Assembly (NCBI RefSeq): GCF_022984075.1
Contig: NZ_JALAAD010000001.1
Span: forward strand, 1,468,455 to 1,532,454
Length of the DNA: 64,000 bases
Origin: Synechococcus sp. C9
GTDB taxonomy: Bacteria > Cyanobacteriota > Cyanobacteriia > Gloeomargaritales > Gloeomargaritaceae
Direction: 5' to 3'
Below are positions 1 through 7,950 of the stretch, one piece after another (position 1 is the first letter of the stretch; every line of letters begins with the position of its first letter). Position numbers and translations under genes: made by a program. Under the pieces are notes generated by a model. The model did not search any database and was not told where the DNA came from. It saw nothing but the letters and a program-made list of their open reading frames with translations.

Positions 1-1
1 G

Positions 2-49
2 GCTTTAGCCGGTTTTGGACTGGTCGGCTTCAGGGGACGAGCTTTATGA
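2..49 (+). CDS. Possible 3' end of an upstream gene (PEP-CTERM-like tail), partial
   Basis: The window opens in a frame coding 15 residues and then TGA at 47-49. The tail is hydrophobic (ALAGFGLVGF) and ends in RGRAL. This resembles the C-terminal membrane helix plus basic tail of PEP-CTERM sorted exoproteins, which are common in cyanobacteria. The PEP motif itself would lie outside the window, so the call rests on composition only. It could equally be a chance open frame. Confidence 0.25.
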   Translation, partial: ALAGFGLVGFRGRAL

Positions 50-238
50 TGAGCCGCCATAGACTCTCGATGGAACCACTTTCCATACTGTAACGGTAAA
101 ACGCCCCAGATGCCAGCAACCGTGACGGGAACTTGGCTGTGATATACTTAGTCATACGCTTGGATGCTAAATTTGTAAATCTTTGATATGCGCTGACCTC
201 ACATAACATCAATTTCGTCATTATTGAGGTTCCAGCCC

Positions 239-1006
239 ATGAAATACACCCATCTATTGTTAGCTTTAGGCATCGGCATGATCCCCCATTTATTCAAACC
301 GGATGTAACGTGGGCGGGGGGATTTACTCAGCCGGAGGGTGCCGCTTTTGTGAGTACCACTTTTCGCACTTTAGAAAGTCGTACTTTTGAAAAATTAGAA
401 GTAGAAGCCTATGCAGAATATGGCTTAAAAGATAATCTCACGCTCATTTTCAAAGTACCGTACCAATGGATTAGCGACGATCAATTTAATCCTAAACGCA
501 CCAACAGTGGTTTTTTTGATGGTGAAATCGGCATTCGTTGGCGGTTTACCCAAGACCCCCTACTGGCGGCATCTTTGCAAGTGACACCCATTATTCCCTT
601 GGGTTATGACCCCAATGCTCCTCTGCCCTTGTCCCGAGGCGGTGTTGGTTTGGATATTCGGGTGCCGGTGAGCCGCTCCTTTCCGGTGGGGAATCGCTGG
701 GGATATTGGACAGTAGAAGTAGCTTATCGCCCCTATTTTAGTGAACGTTCTGATGAATTTCGTACTTTTGCCGAAGTGGCAATTCCGGTTACCGACCGGC
801 TCGATATGGCGGCGCAAATTGATAGCATCATCGGCACCCAAGACCCAGAGGCAAATTTCACCAAAGTGGTGGGTCAATTTCGCATCAAAGCAACGGATTT
901 GATCCGAGTTGTTCCCGGAGCCTATAAACAAATTGATGGACCAGGTTATGGATTTGAATTAGGTTTGTGGTTTACTTTTGGCGGTGCTGTAGCAACAGGA
1001 AAATAA
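239..1006 (+). CDS. Outer-membrane beta-barrel-like exported protein
   Basis: Predicted protein of 255 aa. The ATG at 239 is chosen over the in-frame TTG at 224 because a GAGG lies about 9 nt upstream of the ATG and a signal peptide begins there (MKYTHLLLALGIGM, cleaved near TWAGG). The mature part has alternating polar and aromatic strands such as AEYGLKDNLTLIFKVPYQW, and ends in a strand finishing LGLWFTFGG. This is the pattern of small outer-membrane barrels or transporter-like proteins. The stop overlaps the start of the next gene by one base (TAATG), so the two are probably translationally coupled and may work on the same glycan or cell-surface process. No specific substrate can be read from the sequence. 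Confidence 0.6.
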   Translation: MKYTHLLLALGIGMIPHLFKPDVTWAGGFTQPEGAAFVSTTFRTLESRTFEKLEVEAYAEYGLKDNLTLIFKVPYQWISDDQFNPKRTNSGFFDGEIGIRWRFTQDPLLAASLQVTPIIPLGYDPNAPLPLSRGGVGLDIRVPVSRSFPVGNRWGYWTVEVAYRPYFSERSDEFRTFAEVAIPVTDRLDMAAQIDSIIGTQDPEANFTKVVGQFRIKATDLIRVVPGAYKQIDGPGYGFELGLWFTFGGAVATGK

Positions 1007-2349
1007 TGCGTATTCCAATTTCACGAAGGGCTTTATTATCAGGGGCAATTTCCCTATCTGTAACGGCACAATTATCCCCCAAAGTGCGGGCGCAATTTCC
1101 ACGATTGTATGGCATTAATGCCTATTACCTGCTGGTAGAAAGCTATCGTAAGGTACAACAGCAACCACAACGCCCTGTTCAAGATGTGGTTAGGGACTAC
1201 TTAACCCAGGATTTACAGTTACCCGAATTACGCCGTCGCAGTCAGATCAATGCCATCCGTTTTTGGGCATTTAATGACTATCCTGTGTCGGCTCCTGGCG
1301 TACCAGACGGAAGTTTTGATGCAGCTCTTTGGTCAGCACCGAACCAGGTCGTTCAGCCTGTTTTGAATATCCTAAATATCTTAGTTGAGCAGTTAAGTGA
1401 ACTGGATTTTTATTTAATTCCTACCCTGGGAAATTATTGGCTATCCTATGGGGGCATTTTGCGCTATTTAGAGTGGGTCAAAGCCATACCAGCGGGAACT
1501 TGGTTAAATGCTTTTATGACCCTCCAAGACCAGGATAAATATCTAAAATATGGGGCGAATTTCTATTTGAATCCCCAGGTTGAGCAGTTGTTCCAAAATC
1601 ATACCAGACAAGTTCTCAATGTGTTAAATAAATATCCTAAAGTTATTGCAATTGATATTCTCAACGAACCCAGGGGCAAGGGTGTCTATGCCCAGGAAAA
1701 TCGCCCCGTTAAACCCAATGTCCCGATGCAAAAAATTGTTGCCGATTGGCTAGACCGTCAAGCGATATTTATCCGTAAAAATATGAGTAATTCAGTTCAT
1801 ATTACTTCTGGGGAAGAAGGCTGGCTCGCCCAACCTCCTAAACTGGCTTTAACCTACTTAAAATCTGATCCGCAAACTCATGAGGGAATTGACTTAGCTA
1901 CCAATATGACCCGTCCAAATTTAACGATGGGAACCATTCACATGTACACCCATCCCGCCGCTGAATTGCAAAAAACCAGTCTAGCGGGTTTACCGTTTAC
2001 CGACCGGAGGGGGTGGGATTATCTCCTGCGTCCCGACCAGCCAGGGAGTTGGCAAAATTACAAAAAATTAGGGGATGAATGGTTGCGTTCCCGGGCGTTG
2101 GCGATGGGCAATAAACCTTGGTATTTAGGGGAATTGGGTTGGTGCCGACCCCGCAGTGATCAGGATAAACGTCCCTTATCTAACCGTGAATTGCAGGATG
2201 ACCGGATTACTTTATATCGCCACTGGACAAATTTAGCCTTCTCTTTGGGAGCAAAAGGGGTATTTTTGTGGTTATTAGATGGCTTACAACATCAGGATGA
2301 ATTTTATGGCATGACCCGGGAGCAAATTCAACAGATATTTCCTGCTTAA
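1006..2349 (+). CDS. Exported glycoside hydrolase family 5 enzyme (mannanase/cellulase type)
   Basis: Predicted protein of 447 aa. The N-terminus (SRRALLSG, then a hydrophobic stretch and VRAQ) looks like a twin-arginine signal peptide, so the enzyme probably acts in the periplasm or outside. The (beta/alpha)8 GH5 signatures are visible: LNEPRG with the acid/base Glu near residue 221, and LGELGW with the nucleophile Glu near residue 376. The FWAFND segment and an extended N-terminal region resemble the beta-mannanase-like GH5 branch more than classic endoglucanases. The substrate (mannan, glucan or the cell's own sheath polysaccharide) is inference. It starts inside the stop codon of the barrel gene and likely forms a two-gene operon with it. 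Confidence 0.8.
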   Translation: MRIPISRRALLSGAISLSVTAQLSPKVRAQFPRLYGINAYYLLVESYRKVQQQPQRPVQDVVRDYLTQDLQLPELRRRSQINAIRFWAFNDYPVSAPGVPDGSFDAALWSAPNQVVQPVLNILNILVEQLSELDFYLIPTLGNYWLSYGGILRYLEWVKAIPAGTWLNAFMTLQDQDKYLKYGANFYLNPQVEQLFQNHTRQVLNVLNKYPKVIAIDILNEPRGKGVYAQENRPVKPNVPMQKIVADWLDRQAIFIRKNMSNSVHITSGEEGWLAQPPKLALTYLKSDPQTHEGIDLATNMTRPNLTMGTIHMYTHPAAELQKTSLAGLPFTDRRGWDYLLRPDQPGSWQNYKKLGDEWLRSRALAMGNKPWYLGELGWCRPRSDQDKRPLSNRELQDDRITLYRHWTNLAFSLGAKGVFLWLLDGLQHQDEFYGMTREQIQQIFPA

Positions 2350-2524
2350 AATGTGACCGAGAATCCTGCTATCCTAATTTTAATTGACGGTTTTTTATTA
2401 ACAGTTTTTTCCCAAGACATCAGCCCTAAATTTAGTTTTGTAACCGCCCCAGGTAGCGAAGTCATGAAATCATCACGCTAAAATATATATAGAACCTTTA
2501 AGAAACGTTTCACTATTGTTACCT

Positions 2525-2962
2525 ATGGCAGTGACATCCAGTTGGAAAATCAAGTTGCTTTACGATGGGGATTGCCCCCTGTGTCTGCGGGAAGTGGATT
2601 TTTTACGTCGTCGGGATGGGGGACGGGGGTTGATTGCGTTTGTGGATATTGCCGCCCCGGACTACGATGCGACAGCCAACGCCGGGATTGACTTTGTGAC
2701 AGCCATGCGGGAAATCCATGCCATTACCGCCGACGGGCAGGTGATCCGGGGGGTCGAGGTATTTCGGCAAATTTATGCACTGCTGGGGTTGGGATGGGTG
2801 TACCGCTGGACACGTCTGCCGGGCATCAATCGGTTGGTAAATTGGCTATACGGGCTGTGGGCAGAGCGACGGTTGGCATTGACAGGGAGACCAGATGTAC
2901 TGACACTAGCGGCACAACGCTGTCCTAATGGTCGCTGTGAACGTTCTGCGATTGAGTCTTGA
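2525..2962 (+). CDS. DCC-family (DUF393) thiol-disulfide oxidoreductase-like protein
   Basis: Predicted protein of 145 aa starting at ATG 2525; a TTG at 2516 in the same frame is less likely. The family signature DGDCPLC lies at residues 14-20, with Cys17 and Cys20 spaced as in thioredoxin-like folds. It is followed by FLRRRD and the conserved G-V-E-V-F-R segment (RGVEVFRQIYALLG). Members are small proteins thought to act in thiol-disulfide exchange; few have been characterised. An AT-rich tract with TATATAT just upstream may be the promoter. It is followed about 57 nt downstream by a dispersed repeat. Confidence 0.8.
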   Translation: MAVTSSWKIKLLYDGDCPLCLREVDFLRRRDGGRGLIAFVDIAAPDYDATANAGIDFVTAMREIHAITADGQVIRGVEVFRQIYALLGLGWVYRWTRLPGINRLVNWLYGLWAERRLALTGRPDVLTLAAQRCPNGRCERSAIES

Positions 2963-3018
2963 AGGTTCCAATAGTAATTGATAACATGGTGAACTGTGGA
3001 GTGATTAAAGAAAAATAC

Positions 3019-3110
3019 TATAGCAATCCTACTTCATTAGTGAACAGAGATTTCCCAGAACCAAGGACGGGGGCGGTGCCCCTGCGACCCCTATTCTATT
3101 CTCACTTTAG
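3019..3110. repeat. MITE-like dispersed repeat, family 1, copy with one degraded end
   Basis: Begins with TATAGCAATCCTACTT and carries the GC-rich core GGGGGCGGTGCCCCTGCGAC shared with the copies at 18598-18698 and 40940-41238. The right terminal inverted repeat is lost. The shared sequence runs into the 3' end of the leftward trpD2-like gene: its stop codon (TCA on this strand, 3102-3104) lies inside the conserved CTATTCTCA block. No transposase is encoded, as expected of a non-autonomous element. Confidence 0.75.
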
Positions 3111-4130
3111 TTTCTCAGTCATACCAGCTAATTCCTCAAGTCGTTGATGCACGGTTTGACTATCCAACAGGACGGCGGTTCGCTGAATTCCTACTTTTAG
3201 GCTGGTGACCGCTCCCAACCGCCAAAGATAAAATCCTGCATTCCAAAGTAGCGCATGGCGCAGGGGTACAGGTTCCCCCCGCAGTACAGCAACCATTTGG
3301 GTCATGCCTTCCGTGAGGGAGACATCAGCCCCGCCCAGTCCGTATTCCTGGGGTTTGAGCAGACAACGTCCCTCTGCACCCAACCCGATAATCCCTGTCC
3401 GACTTTGGGGGAGGTCACAACTGCCCTCCAAGCCTTTGACCGTGGTAAATGCCGTCACCCCCCGTGCTGTCAGTGCCTCACGCATGATCTGCTCGGTCGG
3501 CGGATGCACAAACCCGGCCATGAGGTGATAGGGACCCTGGTAGGGCACCCAGAGCAACTCCAGGGTCGCCAGCGGCGGACGTTTGCCGATTTCCCGGCGG
3601 TAGGGAACTAGGGCTTCTGCTTGCGGAAAATGCCGGGGCACATACACAAAACCCAGCCCTACGGTTGCCAAAAACTGATGCACTTGGGACAGGGAATAGG
3701 GTCGCCAGTCAATCCCCAGAGCTTGCCACACCGCCACCAGGGGTATCCCCTCTTTCGTCGGCATCCGTTCCCCCCCATGCTGGAGTACAGGGAACCCGGC
3801 ACTGGCTAAAACCAAGGCGGTCAAGGGACTCAAAGGCAAAGTGCGATCCCGACCATCGTAGGGCTGGGTCAAAACCACCACTGGCTGGGTTGTCTCTATC
3901 GCTGGCAGTTGCGGCCCCCATTCCGCGTAGGCATCCAACATTCCTGCCAATTCCTCCCCAGTGGGTCGCTTGATCCGGTGGGCAATCAAAAACGCCCCTA
4001 TCTGGGCTGGGGTTGCTTCCTGCGCCAGCATCAAGGTCATGGCTCGGCGCATTTCCGAGCGGGTCAAATCCTGATGGGTATGCACACCACTGCCAATTTT
4101 GCGGACAAATTCCCGAAATTCCTGGCTCAT
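3102..4130 (-). CDS. Anthranilate phosphoribosyltransferase-like protein (TrpD2/YbiB type)
   Basis: Predicted protein of 342 aa with the alpha-helical N domain (ATPAQIGAFLIAHRIKRPTGEE) and alpha/beta C domain of the TrpD fold. The PRPP-binding GTGGD loop of true TrpD is replaced by PYDGRDRTLPLSP, and the KHGNR motif by QHGGERMPTKEG. This is the pattern of TrpD2/YbiB proteins, which lack anthranilate phosphoribosyltransferase activity in studied cases and have been linked to nucleic-acid binding. It lies 3 nt after ntcB, so it is probably the last gene of narB-narM-ntcB-trpD2. That placement suggests a nitrogen-related role, which is inference. Its stop codon is supplied by a repeat element. 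Confidence 0.8.
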   Translation of the reverse strand: MSQEFREFVRKIGSGVHTHQDLTRSEMRRAMTLMLAQEATPAQIGAFLIAHRIKRPTGEELAGMLDAYAEWGPQLPAIETTQPVVVLTQPYDGRDRTLPLSPLTALVLASAGFPVLQHGGERMPTKEGIPLVAVWQALGIDWRPYSLSQVHQFLATVGLGFVYVPRHFPQAEALVPYRREIGKRPPLATLELLWVPYQGPYHLMAGFVHPPTEQIMREALTARGVTAFTTVKGLEGSCDLPQSRTGIIGLGAEGRCLLKPQEYGLGGADVSLTEGMTQMVAVLRGEPVPLRHALLWNAGFYLWRLGAVTSLKVGIQRTAVLLDSQTVHQRLEELAGMTEKLK

Positions 4131-4133
4131 AGA

Positions 4134-5036
4134 CTAATCAACCTGCGAGGGACAGTTGCGGAGCAATTCATAAAAATAGGCAATGGGTGGCAGGTCGAGC
4201 CGGTCTTTGCTGGTCACGGCGACTACCTTACGCCGCCATTCGTCCCCATCTGCCAACGGACGGCTGGTTAATCCGGGCACCCGTAGGGCTTCCTGGAGCA
4301 ACCGTTCCGGGAGCAAAGCCACCATCTGGGTTTGCCGAATCACCCCCACAAACGCCTCCGGCGCATTCAGTTCCAACGCCACCGACAGGCTCAACCCGTA
4401 GCGGGCAAACCCCTTTTCCACCAACCGCCGCATCCCATAGCCGTCCTTGAAAACCACCTGGGGATACTGCGCCAAAAGCTCCCAGGGCACCACCGGATAC
4501 GCCTGCAAAGGGTGACCCTCAGCCATGAGAATGCCCACCCCTTCTTCATATAAAGGGTAAGACAAGAATTCCGAATGCCCGATCAAATTGGGATTGTCCA
4601 TGACGACCGCCACATCCACCAGCCCGTCCTTGAGCACCTTCAGGGCACGGTCGCTCCCCAAAGCCGTCACCCGCAGTTGCATCTGGGGAAACCGGGCGCA
4701 CAACCGGGGCAAAAACTGGGGCAAAACATACGCCACCACCGAATGGATCGCCGCCACACACAATTCCTGCTGTTTCCCTTGGTGTAACTCCCGAAGCGCC
4801 AAACCCGCCGCCTGCCACTCCTGCCAAATTTTGCGGGCATGGGACAAAAAAGTTTCCCCCGCCAGGGTCAACTTCGCCTGCGCCGCCCGGTGGAATAGTT
4901 GCACCCCCAAATCCGCTTCCAAAGCCTGCACCTGCCGACTGACCGTAGGCTGACTCACCCCACAGACCTGCGCCGCCTTTTGAAAACTAGCGGTTTCCGC
5001 CACCACGAGAAATGCCCGTAATTCTTCCATGCGCAT
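4134..5036 (-). CDS. ntcB: LysR-type nitrogen assimilation regulator NtcB
   Basis: Predicted protein of 300 aa from the start MRMEELRAFL. The helix-turn-helix covers residues 1-60 (FQKAAQVCGVSQPTVSRQVQ, then LFHRAAQAKLTLAG), with a LysR effector-binding domain after it. In cyanobacteria NtcB boosts transcription of nitrate-assimilation genes in response to nitrite. Assignment to NtcB rather than a generic LysR protein rests on the typical N-terminus and the neighbours narM and narB. An alternative in-frame ATG at 5135 overlaps the narM stop (ATGA) and would add 33 aa not typical of the family, so the inner start is preferred. No NtcA box is seen directly upstream; it is probably co-transcribed with narB. 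Confidence 0.88.
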   Translation of the reverse strand: MRMEELRAFLVVAETASFQKAAQVCGVSQPTVSRQVQALEADLGVQLFHRAAQAKLTLAGETFLSHARKIWQEWQAAGLALRELHQGKQQELCVAAIHSVVAYVLPQFLPRLCARFPQMQLRVTALGSDRALKVLKDGLVDVAVVMDNPNLIGHSEFLSYPLYEEGVGILMAEGHPLQAYPVVPWELLAQYPQVVFKDGYGMRRLVEKGFARYGLSLSVALELNAPEAFVGVIRQTQMVALLPERLLQEALRVPGLTSRPLADGDEWRRKVVAVTSKDRLDLPPIAYFYELLRNCPSQVD

Positions 5037-5131
5037 AGAAATTGCGCCGCTTCCCCCTAATGCCTTAGGCACTTTACCGAAGGACTCCCCAGGGATGATG
5101 TCACTTGGGATACGATTTAGCCGGTTTCTCC

Positions 5132-5557
5132 TCATCCTCTGTCTAGCCCAAATTCCCGCAGCGCCAGGGGCAAATTCCGATGCTCATGTCCCGGACGGCT
5201 GAGCTTGAGTAGGGCAAAACGCTGTAATGGGGTCAACCCCTGCCACTGCTCCAGGGTGAGGACTGCCGCTAAATCCGGGGGAACCGCCGCTTCTTGTAAC
5301 CACACCGGTTCGACCGCTATCGTGCCTGCCGGTTGTCCCGTTTGCTCCGCTACCCAGGCTTGCAACTGGAGCGTGTATTGCTTTTGTAATTCCAGGGTAT
5401 CACAGGGAGTATCCACCAACCACTGGCGCTGGTGCAAAGACAGAGCGTGCCAATGGGCGAGTTTGAGTTTCATGCCGCAGGTATCCAGCCGGTAGCGCAC
5501 CACCATCGGAATACACCGCCAATTCGCCACAAAATCCTGTTCAAACTGGAAAATCAC
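5132..5557 (-). CDS. narM: Nitrate reductase-associated protein NarM
   Basis: Predicted protein of 141 aa using a GTG start at 5557, preceded by a strong GGGAGGGA; it opens with VIFQFEQDF and continues [20 protein letters not shown]. This is the conserved cyanobacterial family required for active nitrate reductase, probably for maturation or stability of NarB. It overlaps the end of narB by 17 nt, so translation is likely coupled. An in-frame ATG at 5587 lies deeper in narB and would add ten residues unlike the family. No cofactor-binding motif is evident. Confidence 0.88.
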   Translation of the reverse strand: MIFQFEQDFVANWRCIPMVVRYRLDTCGMKLKLAHWHALSLHQRQWLVDTPCDTLELQKQYTLQLQAWVAEQTGQPAGTIAVEPVWLQEAAVPPDLAAVLTLEQWQGLTPLQRFALLKLSRPGHEHRNLPLALREFGLDRG

Positions 5558-7670
5558 TTTCTCCCTCCCGTTCCACCCGCACGGCACAGGCTTTGAGTTC
5601 CGGTTGTTTGGAAATAGGGCAACTTTGGGGATGGGTCAACTCGTTAGCCGCCTGTTGCACCCCCCACAATTCCCCCCAATGCATGGGCAGGAACACAGCA
5701 CCAGGACAGACTTGTTCCCCCACCGCCACCTTGACCCGCACCTGTCCCCGCCGGGAACGCACCCGCACCCAATTCCCACTCTGGATTCCCAGTTTTTCCG
5801 CATCTTGGGGATGCATTGCCAACAGCGGCTCCGGGTGCATTTTCTGGATTTTGGCAATCCGACCGGTGCGGGTTTGGGTATGCCAATGCCCATAGTAACG
5901 ACCCGTGGTCAGCACCAACGGAAAATCCTCATCCGGCGGTTCTGCCAGACCATGACTGCTAAGGGCGGCGAATCTCGCCTTACCGTCCGGGGTGGCAAAT
6001 TTTTTATCTAAATACAAACGCTTGACTTGCAGCGCCTCCGCATCGCTCGTGCCAGCCGGACAGGGCCAAGCCACTGGTCCCAGATGGGCAAGCCATTCAT
6101 GGCTCAAACCGCTGTAGTCACACACCCGCCCTTTAGTTAATTGGACAAATTCCCGAAAAACCTCAGCGGCAGTGGCGAAACGAAATTGCGCCGCATACCC
6201 CAGTCGTCGTCCTACTTCCGCAAAAATCTCCCAATCGGCTTTCGCTGACCCCGGTGGTGACAAAAATTGGGGGCAGAGGGTCACCTGGCGTTCCGAGTTG
6301 GTCATCGTACCGGTTTTTTCGCCCCACTGAGCCGCTGGTAGCAACAGATGGGCATAGGCGGTGGTTTCCGTTGGCGTATAGGCATCCTGCACCACCGTAA
6401 AAGGACTTTGGCGTAAAGCCGCCCGCACCCGCTCCAAATGGGGCATACTCACCAAGGGATTGGTGGCAATGATCCATACCAAATGCACCTGGTTTTGCTC
6501 CAACCCGGTAATTATGTCCCACATGGTTCGTCCCGGATGTGGATGAATACTCCCCGATGGCAAACCCCAAAACTGCTCCACCTCCTGCCGATGTTGCGGG
6601 TTTTCCACCTGCCGATAACCGGGCAGTAAATGCGCCAACCCTCCCGCTTCTCGCCCCCCCATCGCATTGGGTTGTCCTGTCAAAGAAAACGGGCCACACC
6701 CAGGTCGCCCGATCTGTCCCGTGAGCAGGTGCAAATCAATCAAACTGCGCGCCTTGGCTGTCCCCTCCGCAGACTGGTTCACCCCCATGGACCACAGGGA
6801 CAACACCCGCTCCGAGCTACCCCACCCCTGCGCCGCCTGCACCAATTGGTCAACTGCAATGCCACAGCGTTGGGCAACCCACTCCGGTGGATAGTCTTTA
6901 ATCACCTGCACATATTGGTCAAATCCCTGGGTGTGTTGCTGAATAAACCCTTCATCTATCTTTCCCCATTGCCACAACAAATGCCCCAAACCATGCAGTA
7001 AATCGATATCCGTGCCCGGTCGAATCGCCAAATGTAAATCCGCCACCGCCGCCGTCGGGGTAGAACGGGGGTCCACGACAATCAACTTCATGGGATCGTG
7101 CCGCTTGTGATGTTGCCGCAGGCGATTAAACACAATTGGATGGCATTCCGCCGTATTCGTACCCAGCAAAAAAGCACAGTCGGTTAATTCCAAATCCTCA
7201 TAACAACAGGGCGGTCCATCACTGCCCAAACTGGCTTGATAGGCTGATACCGCTGAGGACATACACATCCGGGAATTCGTATCAAAATTATTCGTTCCCA
7301 AACACCCCTTGACTAATTTTTGTACCACATAGTAATCCTCTGTTTGCAGTTGTCCTGAACCATAAAAACAAATAGCATCAGAACCATATGCTTGCCGCAC
7401 GTTGTTTAATTGTTCCACCAAAAGATTAAATGCCTGATCCCAAGAAATCAGCTGAAAATCATCGGTCAATTTACGTCGCCACTGGGGTTCCGTCAAACGA
7501 CTCACCCCCATACTTTCCAAGATGGTTGCCCCCTTGACACAAACCATCCCCAAACTCGACGGATGCGCCCGGTCTCCCCGAATTTTGTAGGTGCCATTGG
7601 TCTGGAAAACCGCTTCCAACCCACAGCCCACCCCACAGTACGGACACAAAGTACGAACGCTACGACCCAT
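5541..7670 (-). CDS. narB: Ferredoxin-nitrate reductase
   Basis: Predicted protein of 709 aa from [12 protein letters not shown]. It is a molybdopterin oxidoreductase that reduces nitrate to nitrite with electrons from ferredoxin. The N-terminal 4Fe-4S site is Cys9-x2-Cys12-x3-Cys16-x27-Cys44. The likely molybdenum ligand is Cys136 in [10 protein letters not shown], followed by the GTNTAECHP and DPRSTPTA segments of the bis-MGD fold, and a C-terminal domain with [21 protein letters not shown]. Length matches cyanobacterial NarB. It needs the molybdenum cofactor genes on the other arm of the cluster. It is transcribed divergently from nirA, sharing a 280-nt regulatory region. Confidence 0.95.
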   Translation of the reverse strand: MGRSVRTLCPYCGVGCGLEAVFQTNGTYKIRGDRAHPSSLGMVCVKGATILESMGVSRLTEPQWRRKLTDDFQLISWDQAFNLLVEQLNNVRQAYGSDAICFYGSGQLQTEDYYVVQKLVKGCLGTNNFDTNSRMCMSSAVSAYQASLGSDGPPCCYEDLELTDCAFLLGTNTAECHPIVFNRLRQHHKRHDPMKLIVVDPRSTPTAAVADLHLAIRPGTDIDLLHGLGHLLWQWGKIDEGFIQQHTQGFDQYVQVIKDYPPEWVAQRCGIAVDQLVQAAQGWGSSERVLSLWSMGVNQSAEGTAKARSLIDLHLLTGQIGRPGCGPFSLTGQPNAMGGREAGGLAHLLPGYRQVENPQHRQEVEQFWGLPSGSIHPHPGRTMWDIITGLEQNQVHLVWIIATNPLVSMPHLERVRAALRQSPFTVVQDAYTPTETTAYAHLLLPAAQWGEKTGTMTNSERQVTLCPQFLSPPGSAKADWEIFAEVGRRLGYAAQFRFATAAEVFREFVQLTKGRVCDYSGLSHEWLAHLGPVAWPCPAGTSDAEALQVKRLYLDKKFATPDGKARFAALSSHGLAEPPDEDFPLVLTTGRYYGHWHTQTRTGRIAKIQKMHPEPLLAMHPQDAEKLGIQSGNWVRVRSRRGQVRVKVAVGEQVCPGAVFLPMHWGELWGVQQAANELTHPQSCPISKQPELKACAVRVEREGESDFPV

Positions 7671-7767
7671 GGAAACCCCTAGGTTTTTCGACCGCACCTA
7701 ACGATGCAATCCTCACTTTATACTAAATCCCTTGTCCCCTGCCACCAATAGGATCCATGCAAAAACC

Positions 7768-7781
7768 GTATCAAATAATAC
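7768..7781. promoter_or_regulatory. NtcA box GTA-N8-TAC (site 1, narB-nirA intergenic)
   Basis: Perfect palindromic core GTA-TCAAATAA-TAC. It lies about 100 nt from the narB start and 170 nt from the nirA start. It is well placed to act on the narB arm or as an additional upstream site for nirA. A narB -10 at the canonical distance is only weak (TATTGG read leftward), while TATAAA read leftward at 7717-7722 is further away, so which promoter it serves is uncertain. Confidence 0.7.
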
Positions 7782-7878
7782 ATTTTCTGCCATTTACCGA
7801 CAAAATTGCCCTGTCCCTACGGTTTTGAACATAACTCGTATAGATAAAATACCATAAGCGTATTATCCATGAATTTTT

Positions 7879-7892
7879 GTAACAAAAGCTAC
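7879..7892. promoter_or_regulatory. NtcA box of the nirA promoter (GTA-N8-TAC, site 2)
   Basis: Perfect core GTA-ACAAAAGC-TAC. A -10-like TATATT lies at about 7916-7921, which puts the box centre near -41 of a start around 7927. This is the standard class II geometry of NtcA-activated nitrogen promoters, where NtcA replaces the -35. It gives a leader of about 25 nt before the nirA ATG and probably drives the whole nirA-nrt-moe-moa run. Confidence 0.85.
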
Positions 7893-7950
7893 GATTCCAT
7901 CAGAAACGGGTTCGTTATATTAACCGAGACAAACCCAATTCTGAGCAGTT

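Noticed and set aside
30-221. A leftward 63-aa gene at the left edge
   Set aside because: No ribosome-binding site or similarity was recognised, and it overlaps the promoter region of the barrel gene.
7838-7852. A third NtcA box between narB and nirA
   Set aside because: The spacing is GTA-N9-TAC, one base too long for the palindrome.
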